Positions 28,576-37,063 of a stretch of 64,000 nucleotides of DNA are shown here, piece by piece (positions within the stretch are counted from its first letter, which is position 1; every line of letters begins with the position of its first letter). The stretch spans positions 62,001-126,000 of the forward strand of contig NZ_JADEVZ010000004.1 of assembly GCF_015207875.1 (NCBI RefSeq), written 5' to 3'. This DNA is from Dolichospermum sp. LEGE 00240. Lineage in GTDB: Bacteria; Cyanobacteriota; Cyanobacteriia; Cyanobacteriales; Nostocaceae. Position numbers and translations under genes: made by a program. The notes below the pieces were generated by a model. The model was not told where the DNA came from. It saw nothing but the letters and a program-made list of their open reading frames with translations, and did not search any database.

Positions 28576-29292
28576 ATGGCAAAAAAAGTATCACGCCGCT
28601 TACAGGCGTTGCTAGAAAAGGTAGAAGATAAGGATTATACACCCTTAGAAGCATTAGCTTTGTTAAAAGAAACGGCAACTGCTAAGTTTCCTGAAGCTGC
28701 TGAAGCTCATATCCGTTTAGGAATTGATCCTAAATATACAGACCAACAGTTGCGGACAACGGTGGCACTACCCAAGGGTACAGGACAGATTATCCGGGTA
28801 GCAGTTATCGCCAGAGGTGAAAAAGTCACAGAAGCAACTAACGCTGGTGCTGATATTGCTGGTTCTGAAGAACTGATTGAAGATATTCAGAAGGGCATGA
28901 TGGACTTTGATAAGCTGATTGCTACGCCGGATGTGATGCCACAGGTAGCAAAGCTGGGTAAATTATTAGGTCCACGGGGTTTGATGCCTTCACCCAAGGG
29001 GGGAACAGTAACATTTGATGTTGCTAGTGCGATCGCTGAATTCAAAGCTGGTAAATTAGAATATCGGGCTGATCGGACTGGGATTGTCCATGTTATGTTT
29101 GGTAAGGCTGCTTTTTCACCTGAAGATTTATTAATCAACTTGAAGGCATTACAAGAGTCAATTGACCGTAACCGTCCTTCGGGCGCTAAGGGTCGTTATT
29201 GGCGGTCAGTTTATATATCCTCGACAATGGGTCCATCAATTGCTATTGACATTAGCGCCTTACGAGAGTTAAAAATAACTGACGCTGCATAA
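28576..29292 (+). CDS. rplA: 50S ribosomal protein L1
   Basis: 238 residues. [22 protein letters not shown] opens it; [44 protein letters not shown] and [19 protein letters not shown]-like segments mark L1, ending [17 protein letters not shown]1 forms the mobile stalk at the E site and can repress its own operon. Spacing to rplJ is unusually long (506 bp), containing a leader RNA and repeats. Confidence 0.98.
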   Translation: MAKKVSRRLQALLEKVEDKDYTPLEALALLKETATAKFPEAAEAHIRLGIDPKYTDQQLRTTVALPKGTGQIIRVAVIARGEKVTEATNAGADIAGSEELIEDIQKGMMDFDKLIATPDVMPQVAKLGKLLGPRGLMPSPKGGTVTFDVASAIAEFKAGKLEYRADRTGIVHVMFGKAAFSPEDLLINLKALQESIDRNRPSGAKGRYWRSVYISSTMGPSIAIDISALRELKITDAA

Positions 29293-29375
29293 TATTGGTA
29301 ATGGGTAATTGGTAATTGGTAATAGATGAGTACAATCAGCAATGACCAACAACTAATCACTAATAACCAAAATTA

Positions 29376-29445
29376 AATAGATAAAGCCGGAGACAGCAGG
29401 TGCTAACAGCTTAATACCCTGCCGAGGTTGTAATTTTAACTATCT
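29376..29445 (+). promoter_or_regulatory. L10 ribosomal-protein leader RNA
   Basis: The stretch from 29386 reads GCCGGAGACAGCAGGTGCT, then AGCTTAATACCCTGCCGAGG. CAGCAGG pairs with CCTGCCG, and AGATA with TATCT can form an outer stem. This matches the known L10 leader, whose bulged stem binds the L10(L12) complex to autoregulate rplJL. It lies about 350 bp before rplJ. Confidence 0.8.
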
Positions 29446-29499
29446 GAAGTTTGAACAGTAAAACTGTGACAACGACAGTATTAAAAATACCACTTTGAA

Positions 29500-29532
29500 A
29501 CCCTGGCTAAGTTAGCTGGGGTTAATTGTTTT
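29500..29532 (+). terminator. Attenuator-like hairpin after the L10 leader
   Basis: CCCTGGCTAA pairs with TTAGCTGGGG (29501-29521) and is followed by the U-rich TTAATTGTTTTC. Placed just after the L10 leader, it looks like a transcription attenuator that the leader could control. Confidence 0.6.
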
Positions 29533-29548
29533 CGGTGAATCAGCAAAA

Positions 29549-29782
29549 AGGTAACAGGTGACAGGTAACAGGTAACAGGTGACAGGTGACAGGTGACAGG
29601 TAACAGGTAACAGGTGACAGGTGACAGGTAACAGGTGACAGGTGACAGAAAATAGAGTAAGAACTAAGAACTGACAACTGACAACTGACAACTAACAACT
29701 GACAACTGACAACTAACAACTGACAACTGACAACTAACAACTGACAACTGACAACTAACAACTGACCACTGACAACTGACAT
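29549..29782. repeat. Long double STRR array between L10 leader and rplJ
   Basis: 29549-29648 is about fourteen heptamers of GGTAACA/GGTGACA. 29672-29782 is about fifteen of CTGACAA/CTAACAA. Together they push the rplJ start more than 200 bp away from its leader and attenuator. The rplJ ribosome-binding site (TTGGAGGTGAG) begins immediately afterwards. Confidence 0.9.
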
Positions 29783-29798
29783 TGGAGGTGAGATAAGT

Positions 29799-30350
29799 AT
29801 GGGAAGAACGTTAGAAAACAAGAAAGAGATAGTAGCTGATCTCAAGGAAAGCTTGAGTAAGTCAACTTTAGCACTGGTAATTGATTATCAGGGGCTAACG
29901 GTTGCTGAAATCACCGATTTGCGTCGGCAACTCCGTCCTAGTGGTGCTATTTGTAAGGTAACAAAAAACACCTTTATGGGCATTGCGATTCAGGATCAGG
30001 AACAATGGCAGCCAATGTCAGAATTACTGAATGGTTCTTCTGCATTCCTGTTAGTTAAAGAAGATTTATCTGCGATTAAAGCTTACCAAGCATTCCAAAA
30101 AGCCACCAAGAAAACAGAAATTCGTGGTGGTGTGATGGAAGGTCGTGTCCTGAGTGAAGCTGATGTTAAGGCTCTAGGAGACTTACCGTCTAAGGAACAA
30201 CTCATGGCGCAAATTGCTGGAGCTATCAATGGTGTAGCTACCAAGCTGGCTGTTGGTATCAACGAAGTTCCCAGTTCCTTGGCTCGCGCTTTAAAAGCTG
30301 TTGCTGAAAAAGAAAATAGCGATAGTTCTGAAAGTGCTACCGAAAGTTAG
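29799..30350 (+). CDS. rplJ: 50S ribosomal protein L10
   Basis: 183 residues, normal for the family. [19 protein letters not shown] and [23 protein letters not shown] form the rRNA-binding N-domain with [29 protein letters not shown] follows, and the C-terminal helix that docks L7/L12 dimers starts near residue 135. A good ribosome-binding site, GGAGGTGAG, precedes the ATG. It is probably co-transcribed with rplL 86 bp downstream. Confidence 0.98.
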   Translation: MGRTLENKKEIVADLKESLSKSTLALVIDYQGLTVAEITDLRRQLRPSGAICKVTKNTFMGIAIQDQEQWQPMSELLNGSSAFLLVKEDLSAIKAYQAFQKATKKTEIRGGVMEGRVLSEADVKALGDLPSKEQLMAQIAGAINGVATKLAVGINEVPSSLARALKAVAEKENSDSSESATES

Positions 30351-30436
30351 TTGTAGTCAGTGAAAATTAACTACTGACCAATGACAACTAAATAACTAAA
30401 AACTCACAAATCAAACATTCTTTAGGAGTTATATCC

Positions 30437-30826
30437 ATGTCTGCTGCAACCGAACAAATTTTAGAACAATTGAAATCTTTGACCTTATTAGAAGCTTCTG
30501 AATTGGTTAAGCAAATCGAAGAAGCTTTTGGTGTTAGTGCTGCTGCTACTGGTGGCGGTATGATGATGATGGCTGCTCCTGGTGCTGCTCCTGCTGAAGC
30601 AGTAGAAGAGAAGACTGAATTTGATGCAATTTTGGATTCTGTACCTGCTGATAAGAAGATTGCTGTCTTGAAAATCGTTCGTGAAATCACTGGTCTAGGT
30701 CTGAAAGAAGCTAAAGACTTGGTAGAAGCTGCTCCTAAAGCTATTAAGGAAGCTGTAGCTAAGGAAGCTGCTGAGGATATCAAGAAGCGGATTGAAGAAG
30801 CTGGTGGTAAGGTAACAGTTAAGTAA
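30437..30826 (+). CDS. rplL: 50S ribosomal protein L7/L12
   Basis: 129 residues. The N-terminal dimerisation part has [21 protein letters not shown], then an Ala/Gly/Met hinge ([18 protein letters not shown]), then the C-domain [22 protein letters not shown] and [17 protein letters not shown], which recruits translation factors. AGGAG lies ten bases before the ATG. It closes the ribosomal block; a repeat-built hairpin follows at 30850-30880, facing the convergent nnr gene. Confidence 0.98.
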   Translation: MSAATEQILEQLKSLTLLEASELVKQIEEAFGVSAAATGGGMMMMAAPGAAPAEAVEEKTEFDAILDSVPADKKIAVLKIVREITGLGLKEAKDLVEAAPKAIKEAVAKEAAEDIKKRIEEAGGKVTVK

Positions 30827-30849
30827 TTGTTATTAGGTGATTGGTGATT

Positions 30850-30880
30850 GGTAATTGGGAAGAATTTTTTGCCCATTACC
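30850..30880. terminator. Hairpin made of opposed STRR units between rplL and nnr
   Basis: GGTAATTGGG (30850-30859) and CCCATTACC (30872-30880) are heptamer units in opposite orientation that pair with one bulge; the loop contains six T. It fills the 74-bp gap between two convergent genes and probably terminates one or both. Confidence 0.5.
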
Positions 30881-30900
30881 TGTTACCCATTACCCAATTA

Positions 30901-32421
30901 TTATCCCTTCAAAACTGGCATTAAATATTGTGTGAGTGTAAAGGCATCCACTCCCAATTCTGTTCTTGTTTGTGCTGCTAAAATTCCGGCTTGGGAATGC
31001 CACCAAGCGGCAGTTGCGACTATATCTTCTATAAAAATTTCTTTATTCATAATTTGCGCTAATAGTCCACCTAATAAACCAGTTAATACATCACCACTGC
31101 CTCCACGAGCTAAGGCTGGGGTACTTTCGGGATTGATCCAAACACCACCTTGAGGATTAGATATGGCTGTTCTTGCCCCTTTTAATAGGACTACAGCGCC
31201 ACTTTCCTGGGCTGCTGTTTGGATGGCTTTGATCCTGTTTGTGTGGTCAATGTTCGGAAATAATCGCTGAAATTCTCCGGTATGGGGTGTGAGAACGGTG
31301 GCTGATTTTCGCTGTTTTAGGGTGGGGATAGTGCCTATTTGTGCCAAAATATTGAGGGCATCGGCATCAAGAATTAGGGGACATTCACATTGAATTATTT
31401 CGGGAATAATAGATATATTGTCTTTGGTTAAACCGGGTCCGCAAGCGATCGCCGTAAATGAGTTTAAATTTATATTTTCTGGTAATTGTACACTAGCGAT
31501 CGCTCCTGTTTCGGTTTCAGGACAACCAATAATTAAGGCTTCTGGTAACTGGGAAACTAACAACATTTTTAAGGATTCTGGGACAGCAATTGATAACATT
31601 CCTACACCAGAGGATCGCGCACCTAAACCTGTTAAAATTGCTCCACCGGCATAACGCCGAGAACCACAAATTAATAATAAATGTCCTTGTTTGTATTTGT
31701 GAGTAATTAGGGGACGGGGTAAAGGTAAGGTGGATAATGCTGTTGTTTGTGTAATCCGTTTGATTTTGGGAATGTCGCCGATCACAGCCTGAATATCTGC
31801 GAGGAGAATATCAAAATCAATTAATTCGGCTTTACCAATATAAGGTAATGCTTGTTCTTGTAATAAACCTTGTTTCCATAAACCCAAGCAAAATGTATGG
31901 GTTGCTTGAATTGCTGTTCCTAAAACTTCCCCTGTATCTGTATGTAAACCTGAAGGTATATCGATACTAATAATGGGTTGATTTTTGCTATTAAAATAAT
32001 TAACTGCCGCAGCGATGGAATCAGTAATTTCTCTTTCTAAACCAAAACCAAATAAACCATCAATTAAAAAATCATAACTTGGTAATTGGGAAATTTCTTG
32101 ATAACAGGGAATTTTTAAACTTTGTGTATATTGGAAATGTTGAGAAGTTAATTCTTTTAATTTAGACAAAGGTTTATAAATCCAAACTTGATAACCGCGA
32201 AAATGCAATTCACGCGCTACTACTAAGGCATCTCCTCCATTATGACCAGGACCAACTAAAATTCCTATACATTTTCCTGGGGAAATAATAGCCTGTAAGC
32301 GTTGGCAAATTAGTCCTCCTACTTTTTCCATTAAAGCAGCTACAGGCATTCCTGCTGTAAATATTCTGGCTTCAATTTCCCGCATTTGGGTTGCGGTAAC
32401 AATAAATTGTTCTTTACTCAT
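30901..32421 (-). CDS. nnr: Bifunctional NAD(P)H-hydrate epimerase and ADP-dependent dehydratase
   Basis: 506 residues with two domains. The N-terminal YjeF/NnrE part has VTATQMREIEARIFTAGMP and GILVGPGHNGGDALVVARELHFRG, then FLIDGLFGFGL. The C-terminal kinase-like NnrD part has GHLLLICGSRRYAGGAILTG, AIACGPGLTKD, ILDADALNILA, LTPHTGEFQRLFP and ALARGGSGDVLTGLLGGLLAQ with the nucleotide-binding GSGD. It repairs NAD(P)H damaged by hydration. The fused form is common in bacteria. It is convergent with rplL. Confidence 0.95.
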   Translation of the reverse strand: MSKEQFIVTATQMREIEARIFTAGMPVAALMEKVGGLICQRLQAIISPGKCIGILVGPGHNGGDALVVARELHFRGYQVWIYKPLSKLKELTSQHFQYTQSLKIPCYQEISQLPSYDFLIDGLFGFGLEREITDSIAAAVNYFNSKNQPIISIDIPSGLHTDTGEVLGTAIQATHTFCLGLWKQGLLQEQALPYIGKAELIDFDILLADIQAVIGDIPKIKRITQTTALSTLPLPRPLITHKYKQGHLLLICGSRRYAGGAILTGLGARSSGVGMLSIAVPESLKMLLVSQLPEALIIGCPETETGAIASVQLPENINLNSFTAIACGPGLTKDNISIIPEIIQCECPLILDADALNILAQIGTIPTLKQRKSATVLTPHTGEFQRLFPNIDHTNRIKAIQTAAQESGAVVLLKGARTAISNPQGGVWINPESTPALARGGSGDVLTGLLGGLLAQIMNKEIFIEDIVATAAWWHSQAGILAAQTRTELGVDAFTLTQYLMPVLKG

Positions 32422-32484
32422 TGGTTGATTTTCTTTCTTCTTTCTTCTTGCTTCTTTCTTTCTCCTGACTCCTGACTCCTGTTA

Positions 32485-33240
32485 TTATTTGCCATAATAC
32501 ACTCTAGCATTGCCGTAACCTGAATCCTTTAAATAGCTATTCCATAGTTCTGCTTCCAAGCGATCGCTAAATGGTCCTACAGCTATGTGTAATCCCAATG
32601 GCTGACTTCTCCTAAATACATTGATACTGATACTAACTTTTTGGCGAATTTCTGTACCCAAAGAACGTAACCTATTAGTATTACTGGGAATAACTACATA
32701 ATATGAATTTCTGTTTTCTTGCTGATAATTTTGGGCATTAGATCCAGTATTACCATAAGGTGCTACTACGGATAATTCCGTATTATCAGAATTAACAATT
32801 TTTGCGCCAGGAATACCATTCAATTCCAATTCTTTTACTCGTCGTTGAGCATTAGCTTGTCCATTAAAAACGCCAGATTGGATAACTTCACGTCCCTTGT
32901 AATTGCGAATATAGGCATTAGTTTCAATTTGCCGAACTCGCTGTAAGACTTGAGGATTATTACTGTCAACATAAACAAAATATCGATCAAATCCTTGATT
33001 ATATTGACTATATTGTACACCTTGAGATTGATATAATTTTACTGATGGTAACTGCGATAATGACTGCTGGTTGATGGATAGTTCCTGGAGATATGGAAGT
33101 GTTCCTTGGGCTAATATGGGAACATTATTAGGTATTTGAGCTTGAACTGAACTATATTCACATAGAAAGATCCAACTTCCACTTATCAGTAAAGAAAATA
33201 TGGGTAAAGAGGCAAAACGACCGACTCTTAAAATAGGCAT
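32485..33240 (-). CDS. Secreted protein with two SPOR-like segments
   Basis: 251 residues from the ATG at 33240; a TTG at 33282 is less likely. The first 35 residues form a signal peptide (two arginines, hydrophobic SLPIFSLLISGSWIFL, then VQAQ as likely cleavage). The mature part has two similar alpha/beta units: RYFVYVDSNNPQVLQRVRQIE...GREVIQSGVFNGQANAQRRVKELE, and YYVVIPSNTNRLRSLGTEI...GLHIAVGPFSDRLEAELWNSYLK. Both resemble SPOR domains, which bind denuded peptidoglycan at division sites. This kind of protein is widespread in filamentous cyanobacteria. The SPOR match is by eye. Confidence 0.65.
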   Translation of the reverse strand: MPILRVGRFASLPIFSLLISGSWIFLCEYSSVQAQIPNNVPILAQGTLPYLQELSINQQSLSQLPSVKLYQSQGVQYSQYNQGFDRYFVYVDSNNPQVLQRVRQIETNAYIRNYKGREVIQSGVFNGQANAQRRVKELELNGIPGAKIVNSDNTELSVVAPYGNTGSNAQNYQQENRNSYYVVIPSNTNRLRSLGTEIRQKVSISINVFRRSQPLGLHIAVGPFSDRLEAELWNSYLKDSGYGNARVYYGK

Positions 33241-33343
33241 ATTTGTTACCAGCTTTTGCAAAAGTTTTGAGTTTAATTCCAATGTGATAGAATAGTTGAA
33301 AGAATTATTAAACTTACGAGATTACTCATAAATTTATTGATTT

Positions 33344-34336
33344 TTAGTAGCCAATTGTGCCGTCAGGCATTATCGCTTCAAACAAATTTGCACTTGTGAG
33401 ATTTGTCGTACTAATTTCTGCTCCGAGTAGATTTACCTTGGTTAAATTAGCATCGGTAAAGTCTGTCATAGCCAGACAAGCATATACTAATTCTGCTTCA
33501 GTTAGATCAGCTTCGCGGAGATTAGCTCGACTAAAATTAACTTTACTCAGTTTAGCAAAACTGAGGTTTGCTTGGTTCAGCTTGGCTTTAATTAGGATGG
33601 CCTCTGGCATGGTCGCACCTTGCAAGTTAGCACCTATTAATTCAGCTTCAGTCAAATTTGCTTTTGTCAGTCTAGCATTGGTCAGATTAGCACTATTTAA
33701 ATGGGCGCCTTCTAGATTGGTCTCAGTTAAGGTGGTATTTTGTAAAATAGCTCCATTCAGGTTAGCTTCACTCAAGTCCACGCCCCGGAGCATAGCTTCA
33801 CTTAAATTAGCGCCACTCAGATTCACTTTAGCTAAGTTTGCACCAGTTAAATTAGCACCGCGCAGGTCAGCTTGATGGAGGTTAGCGCCCAGGAGATTAG
33901 CAGAATAGGCTCTTCTTTCTTCTCGCAGGTTAGCACCACGGAGACAAGCGCCTGTGAGGTTAGCATTACTCAAATCGGCGCCGCGCAAATCAGCACCCAT
34001 CAAGTTAGCATCCAGCATATATGCTAAGGTTAAATTAGCATTACGCAAATCAGCCCCCTGCAAAGTTGCACCATGCAGGTCAGCATCATGTAAGTTAGCA
34101 TTTTGTAGCTGTGCTTGAGTTAGGTTGACACCACGAAGATTTGCACGAATTAGATTTGCATTATTGAGAAGAGCCTGATTTAGATAGCTAAAAGTTAGGA
34201 TGGAGTTACACAAATTTGCCTGATTTAAATTTATACCAATTAAATCTGCATCAAATAGATTTATGTTATTTAAGTTGGCGTTGATAAATTTTGTTTCTCC
34301 TTTTTCATATCGGCTCAGAAGTTCTTTGGCATCCAT
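33344..34336 (-). CDS. Pentapeptide-repeat protein
   Basis: 330 residues almost wholly made of A(D/N)LxxAxLxGA units from about residue 17 to the end, e.g. ANLRGVNLTQAQLQNANLHD and ADLRGADLSNANLTGACLRG. That gives about 55 pentapeptides and a right-handed quadrilateral beta-helix. One loop, REERRAYSAN near residue 140, interrupts the regularity. There is no signal peptide. Function of cyanobacterial members is mostly unknown; DNA-mimic gyrase protection is known only in a few. It follows the duplicated-domain gene by 76 bp on the same strand, so the two may be one operon. Confidence 0.92.
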   Translation of the reverse strand: MDAKELLSRYEKGETKFINANLNNINLFDADLIGINLNQANLCNSILTFSYLNQALLNNANLIRANLRGVNLTQAQLQNANLHDADLHGATLQGADLRNANLTLAYMLDANLMGADLRGADLSNANLTGACLRGANLREERRAYSANLLGANLHQADLRGANLTGANLAKVNLSGANLSEAMLRGVDLSEANLNGAILQNTTLTETNLEGAHLNSANLTNARLTKANLTEAELIGANLQGATMPEAILIKAKLNQANLSFAKLSKVNFSRANLREADLTEAELVYACLAMTDFTDANLTKVNLLGAEISTTNLTSANLFEAIMPDGTIGY

Positions 34337-34412
34337 AATAAATATCTCTCAATTATTTTGATAAATTTTCCAAAATCAGAAATAGTTTTCATTCTTTGTC
34401 ATTAAAGATATC

Positions 34413-35399
34413 TCAAGCAGGTGGTATTGTAATTTGACAGGTATTGCTGTCATCATCATCATGTTCATAAAAATCATCAATTTGATTTTGTACAGGTTGA
34501 TCATAAGGATTACCTGGTGGTCTGGGTTTTTCAGGGGAATACGTGTTCAGCGATTTGGGTGAATTGGGTACTGCTGGTATATCACTATATAAACTACGCA
34601 CAACTCTGATGATTACACCAGATGCTTGATTATTTTTATCTGGGTCACCTAAAGAGATCACAGTATTCTTAATTTTAGATTCAAGTTCTCCAATGGTTAG
34701 ACAAGAATCGAATAATTTCTGCAATAAACTATCAAGTTCTTCGGATCTTAGTTTTAACCAGTCCTGTTCATTAAAGGTAAATTTTCTATAAAGTGCGGAA
34801 AATAAAATTATTTTTACCCTTAATGGGTTGGTATATCTCATCAAATTTTGCCGCAAATCGAATTGATTATATTGAGATTTTTTTGAACTGCTTAGAGATG
34901 TGGTTGAGGGATTTGATAATGTTTTTTCAGGATGATGAAATATAGGAATATTTGGGTGAGATTGATTCAATATTATTCGTGTATCTTCCTTGGAATTAGC
35001 TTGATTCAATATTATTTCTGTATCTTCTTCTTGGTTGGGTTGCTTGAATACTATCCCTGTATCTTCTTCATTAGCTTGATTTAATATTATTCCTGTCTTT
35101 TCATTAGAGGTTGGATATAATTTTTGTACTTCTTTAATAATGATACTGGCAATTATGGAATATTGTTTTGGTTTACTAAGACTTTTAACAGCAATAGATA
35201 AATTTGCAGTTAAGTGATTTATTGTTGGATTTAAACTAGATAACTCTTGAATTAATTCTTCTAATTTAAATCTATCTAGGGTATCTTGATCATTTTCCCA
35301 CTCATTTTTACAAGCGAAGAATATTAATTTCTTAATTCGTTTTGAGTTTTCATGCTGTTCTAAGAATCTCACTATTTCATCAAAACTAGATAGGGTCAT
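34413..35399 (-). CDS. Unrecognised protein with duplicated helical domain and internal short repeats
   Basis: 328 residues from the ATG at 35399 (GGAG eleven bases upstream). I do not recognise the family. Residues 7-96 and 181-272 look like two copies of one mostly helical domain: RIKKLIFFACKNEWENDQDT aligns with RVKIILFSALYRKFTFNEQD, and IIASIIIKEVQKLYP with GVIIRVVRSLYSD. Between them (98-147) are four tandem units of 12-14 residues of the type (D)TGIILNQANEE. The tail is proline-rich then acidic (YEHDDDDSN). Helical charge pattern suggests a protein-protein interaction module. It precedes the pentapeptide-repeat gene on the same strand. Confidence 0.65.
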   Translation of the reverse strand: MTLSSFDEIVRFLEQHENSKRIKKLIFFACKNEWENDQDTLDRFKLEELIQELSSLNPTINHLTANLSIAVKSLSKPKQYSIIASIIIKEVQKLYPTSNEKTGIILNQANEEDTGIVFKQPNQEEDTEIILNQANSKEDTRIILNQSHPNIPIFHHPEKTLSNPSTTSLSSSKKSQYNQFDLRQNLMRYTNPLRVKIILFSALYRKFTFNEQDWLKLRSEELDSLLQKLFDSCLTIGELESKIKNTVISLGDPDKNNQASGVIIRVVRSLYSDIPAVPNSPKSLNTYSPEKPRPPGNPYDQPVQNQIDDFYEHDDDDSNTCQITIPPA

Positions 35400-35438
35400 G
35401 ATCAGGATATCTCCAGTACAAGTATTCAATAGCAGGAA

Positions 35439-35532
35439 TAGTACCGCAGGGCGGATGTCAAAAGTCAAAACGAAGACAGTATAGGCTTTTTAAGGATTGA
35501 GAATGGTTGGTTGATTTATCCCGTTTTGTAAT
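35439..35532. mobile_element. MITE-like element B, copy 1 (6-bp target duplication)
   Basis: The element begins ACCGCAGGGCGG and contains GTCAAAAGTCAAAACGAAG and GAGAATGGTTGG, ending GTTTTGT. AATAGT borders both sides (35437-35442 and about 35531-35536). Related copies lie at about 42081, 49105, 52574 and 63467. The rest of the gap to pyrB (35533-35867) contains a GC-rich small repeat near 35699-35728 and STRR-like CACCTGT units but no gene. Confidence 0.65.
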
Positions 35533-35867
35533 AGTTATAAATTATAGCTGTACTAGCACACTGTTGGGTAGTAAAAATTTTGTATAAGTTTAAAGAAAGA
35601 GGTCAAGCACGAGTAGATAGGTACAAATGAAAGGGATTGGAAAATTGAGGATATCCAGATAATTGAAACTGTCACCGTTCGGAGTTCGGAGTTCGGAGTA
35701 TGGCTAACGCCACGTTGCGCTATCAGGAGTTCAAGAGAAAGAAAGAAGAAAATTCCTTCCCTGTCACCTGTCCCCGTGGCGTAGCACCTGTCACCTCCCC
35801 TCACAGACAACTTTTTCAGCAAACCCTAAGTATGATTTTTAATCATGCAAGTGCTAGAGTATGATGA

Positions 35868-36866
35868 TTAATTAACTCTACCACTACCGATAAAGTACAA
35901 AAGTGCCATCCGCACTGCCACACCGCTAGTTACCTGAGATTGAATTAAGCTAAATTCGGGGTCATCCATCAAATCAGAACTAATTTCTACACCCCGATTT
36001 ACTGGACCTGGATGTAATACTTTAACGTTAGGTTGACAGAGTTTTAACTTAGGGCGAGTAATGCCAAATAGTTGATGATATTCTCGTAAACTAGGTAATA
36101 AATGGGCTGTCATCCGTTCTTTTTGTAGACGCAATGTCATTACAAAATCAGCATTTTCCAAGGCTGGTTCTAGTTGCCAATGGGTAAATAATCGGCTGGA
36201 GTTTTCTGTACATCCTAAATATTCTGCAAAGAATTTAGGCAATAATGTGGGAGGTGCAGCCAGGTGAACTTCGGCACCACTAGCGATGAGACTCCAAATA
36301 TTAGAACGGGCTACGCGAGAATGTAAGATATCGCCAACAATAGCAATTTTTTTACCTTGTAATGATTCAATTTTAGGTTGTCCGGGGTCAATTAAACTAC
36401 AAATTGTGAATAAATCTAGTAATCCCTGAGATGGATGTTCATGTTGTCCATCACCGGCATTGAGGACGCTAACTTTTACACCTAGACGATCCATTTCTTG
36501 AGCGATCGCTTGCGGAACTCCTGCATCCTTATGGCGGACTACCATAATATCAGTTCCCATTGCTAAATAGGTTTTTGCGGTGTCAAGAATTGTTTCGCCT
36601 TTGGTCATGGAAGATGTGGCTGCGGCAAAGTTGAGAGTATCGGCACTGAGTCTTTTGGCGGCAATTTCAAAACTACTGCGGGTGCGGGTAGAGGGTTCAA
36701 AAAATAAATTTGCTACTACCTGTCCTTGTAATGTGGGGACTTTCTTAGTCCGTCTTGATAGTACCTCTTGAAAGGAAGCCGCAGTTTGTAAAACGGCGTT
36801 ATATTCAGCCGTTGTGAAGTCAGCAAGTGTGAGAATGTGATGACGATTCCAGGTAGTTGTAGGCAT
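35868..36866 (-). CDS. pyrB: Aspartate carbamoyltransferase catalytic chain
   Basis: 332 residues from the ATG at 36866 ([10 protein letters not shown]). An upstream in-frame ATG at 36890 would take its codons from an STRR array and is rejected. The carbamoyl phosphate site [13 protein letters not shown], the aspartate-loop [12 protein letters not shown] and [20 protein letters not shown] and [11 protein letters not shown] are all present. It catalyses the first committed step of pyrimidine synthesis. No pyrI is adjacent. Confidence 0.97.
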   Translation of the reverse strand: MPTTTWNRHHILTLADFTTAEYNAVLQTAASFQEVLSRRTKKVPTLQGQVVANLFFEPSTRTRSSFEIAAKRLSADTLNFAAATSSMTKGETILDTAKTYLAMGTDIMVVRHKDAGVPQAIAQEMDRLGVKVSVLNAGDGQHEHPSQGLLDLFTICSLIDPGQPKIESLQGKKIAIVGDILHSRVARSNIWSLIASGAEVHLAAPPTLLPKFFAEYLGCTENSSRLFTHWQLEPALENADFVMTLRLQKERMTAHLLPSLREYHQLFGITRPKLKLCQPNVKVLHPGPVNRGVEISSDLMDDPEFSLIQSQVTSGVAVRMALLYFIGSGRVN

Positions 36867-36872
36867 ATAAGT

Positions 36873-37015
36873 AGAGGAGTCAGGAGTCAAGAGTCAGGAG
36901 TCAGGAAGAAGAAAGAAGGAGTCAGAAGTTAGTAGGGGCGGGGTTTCCCCGCCCAGGAGTCAGGAGTAAGAAAAGTCTCAAAATTGGGAAAGTGATGCAC
37001 CTAATTCACCTTTCT
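36873..37015. repeat. STRR block, GC hairpin and dispersed repeat D copy 3
   Basis: GTCAGGA units at 36873-36905 and 36956-36968 flank a perfect hairpin, GGGCGGGG-TTT-CCCCGCCC, at about 36939-36957. Next to them (36972-37012) is the reverse of repeat D. The block fills the gap between pyrB and mgtE. Confidence 0.7.
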
Positions 37016-37063
37016 AAACTGGAAACCCTTAATTTATTGAGGTTTTCGGTTTATCCAGCAGTT

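Noticed and set aside
29549-29782. Repeat array considered as a CRISPR
   Set aside because: Units are seven bases, directly adjacent, and have no unique spacers; no cas genes are near.
29540-29845. 101-codon minus-strand frame with repeated VVSCQLL and SPVTCHL units
   Set aside because: It is just the translation of the heptamer arrays; the repeat unit of seven bases gives a 7-residue periodic protein by chance, and no start signal exists.
36867-36890. Upstream ATG for pyrB
   Set aside because: Its codons (TPDSSTY) are encoded by STRR sequence and are not part of the carbamoyltransferase fold.
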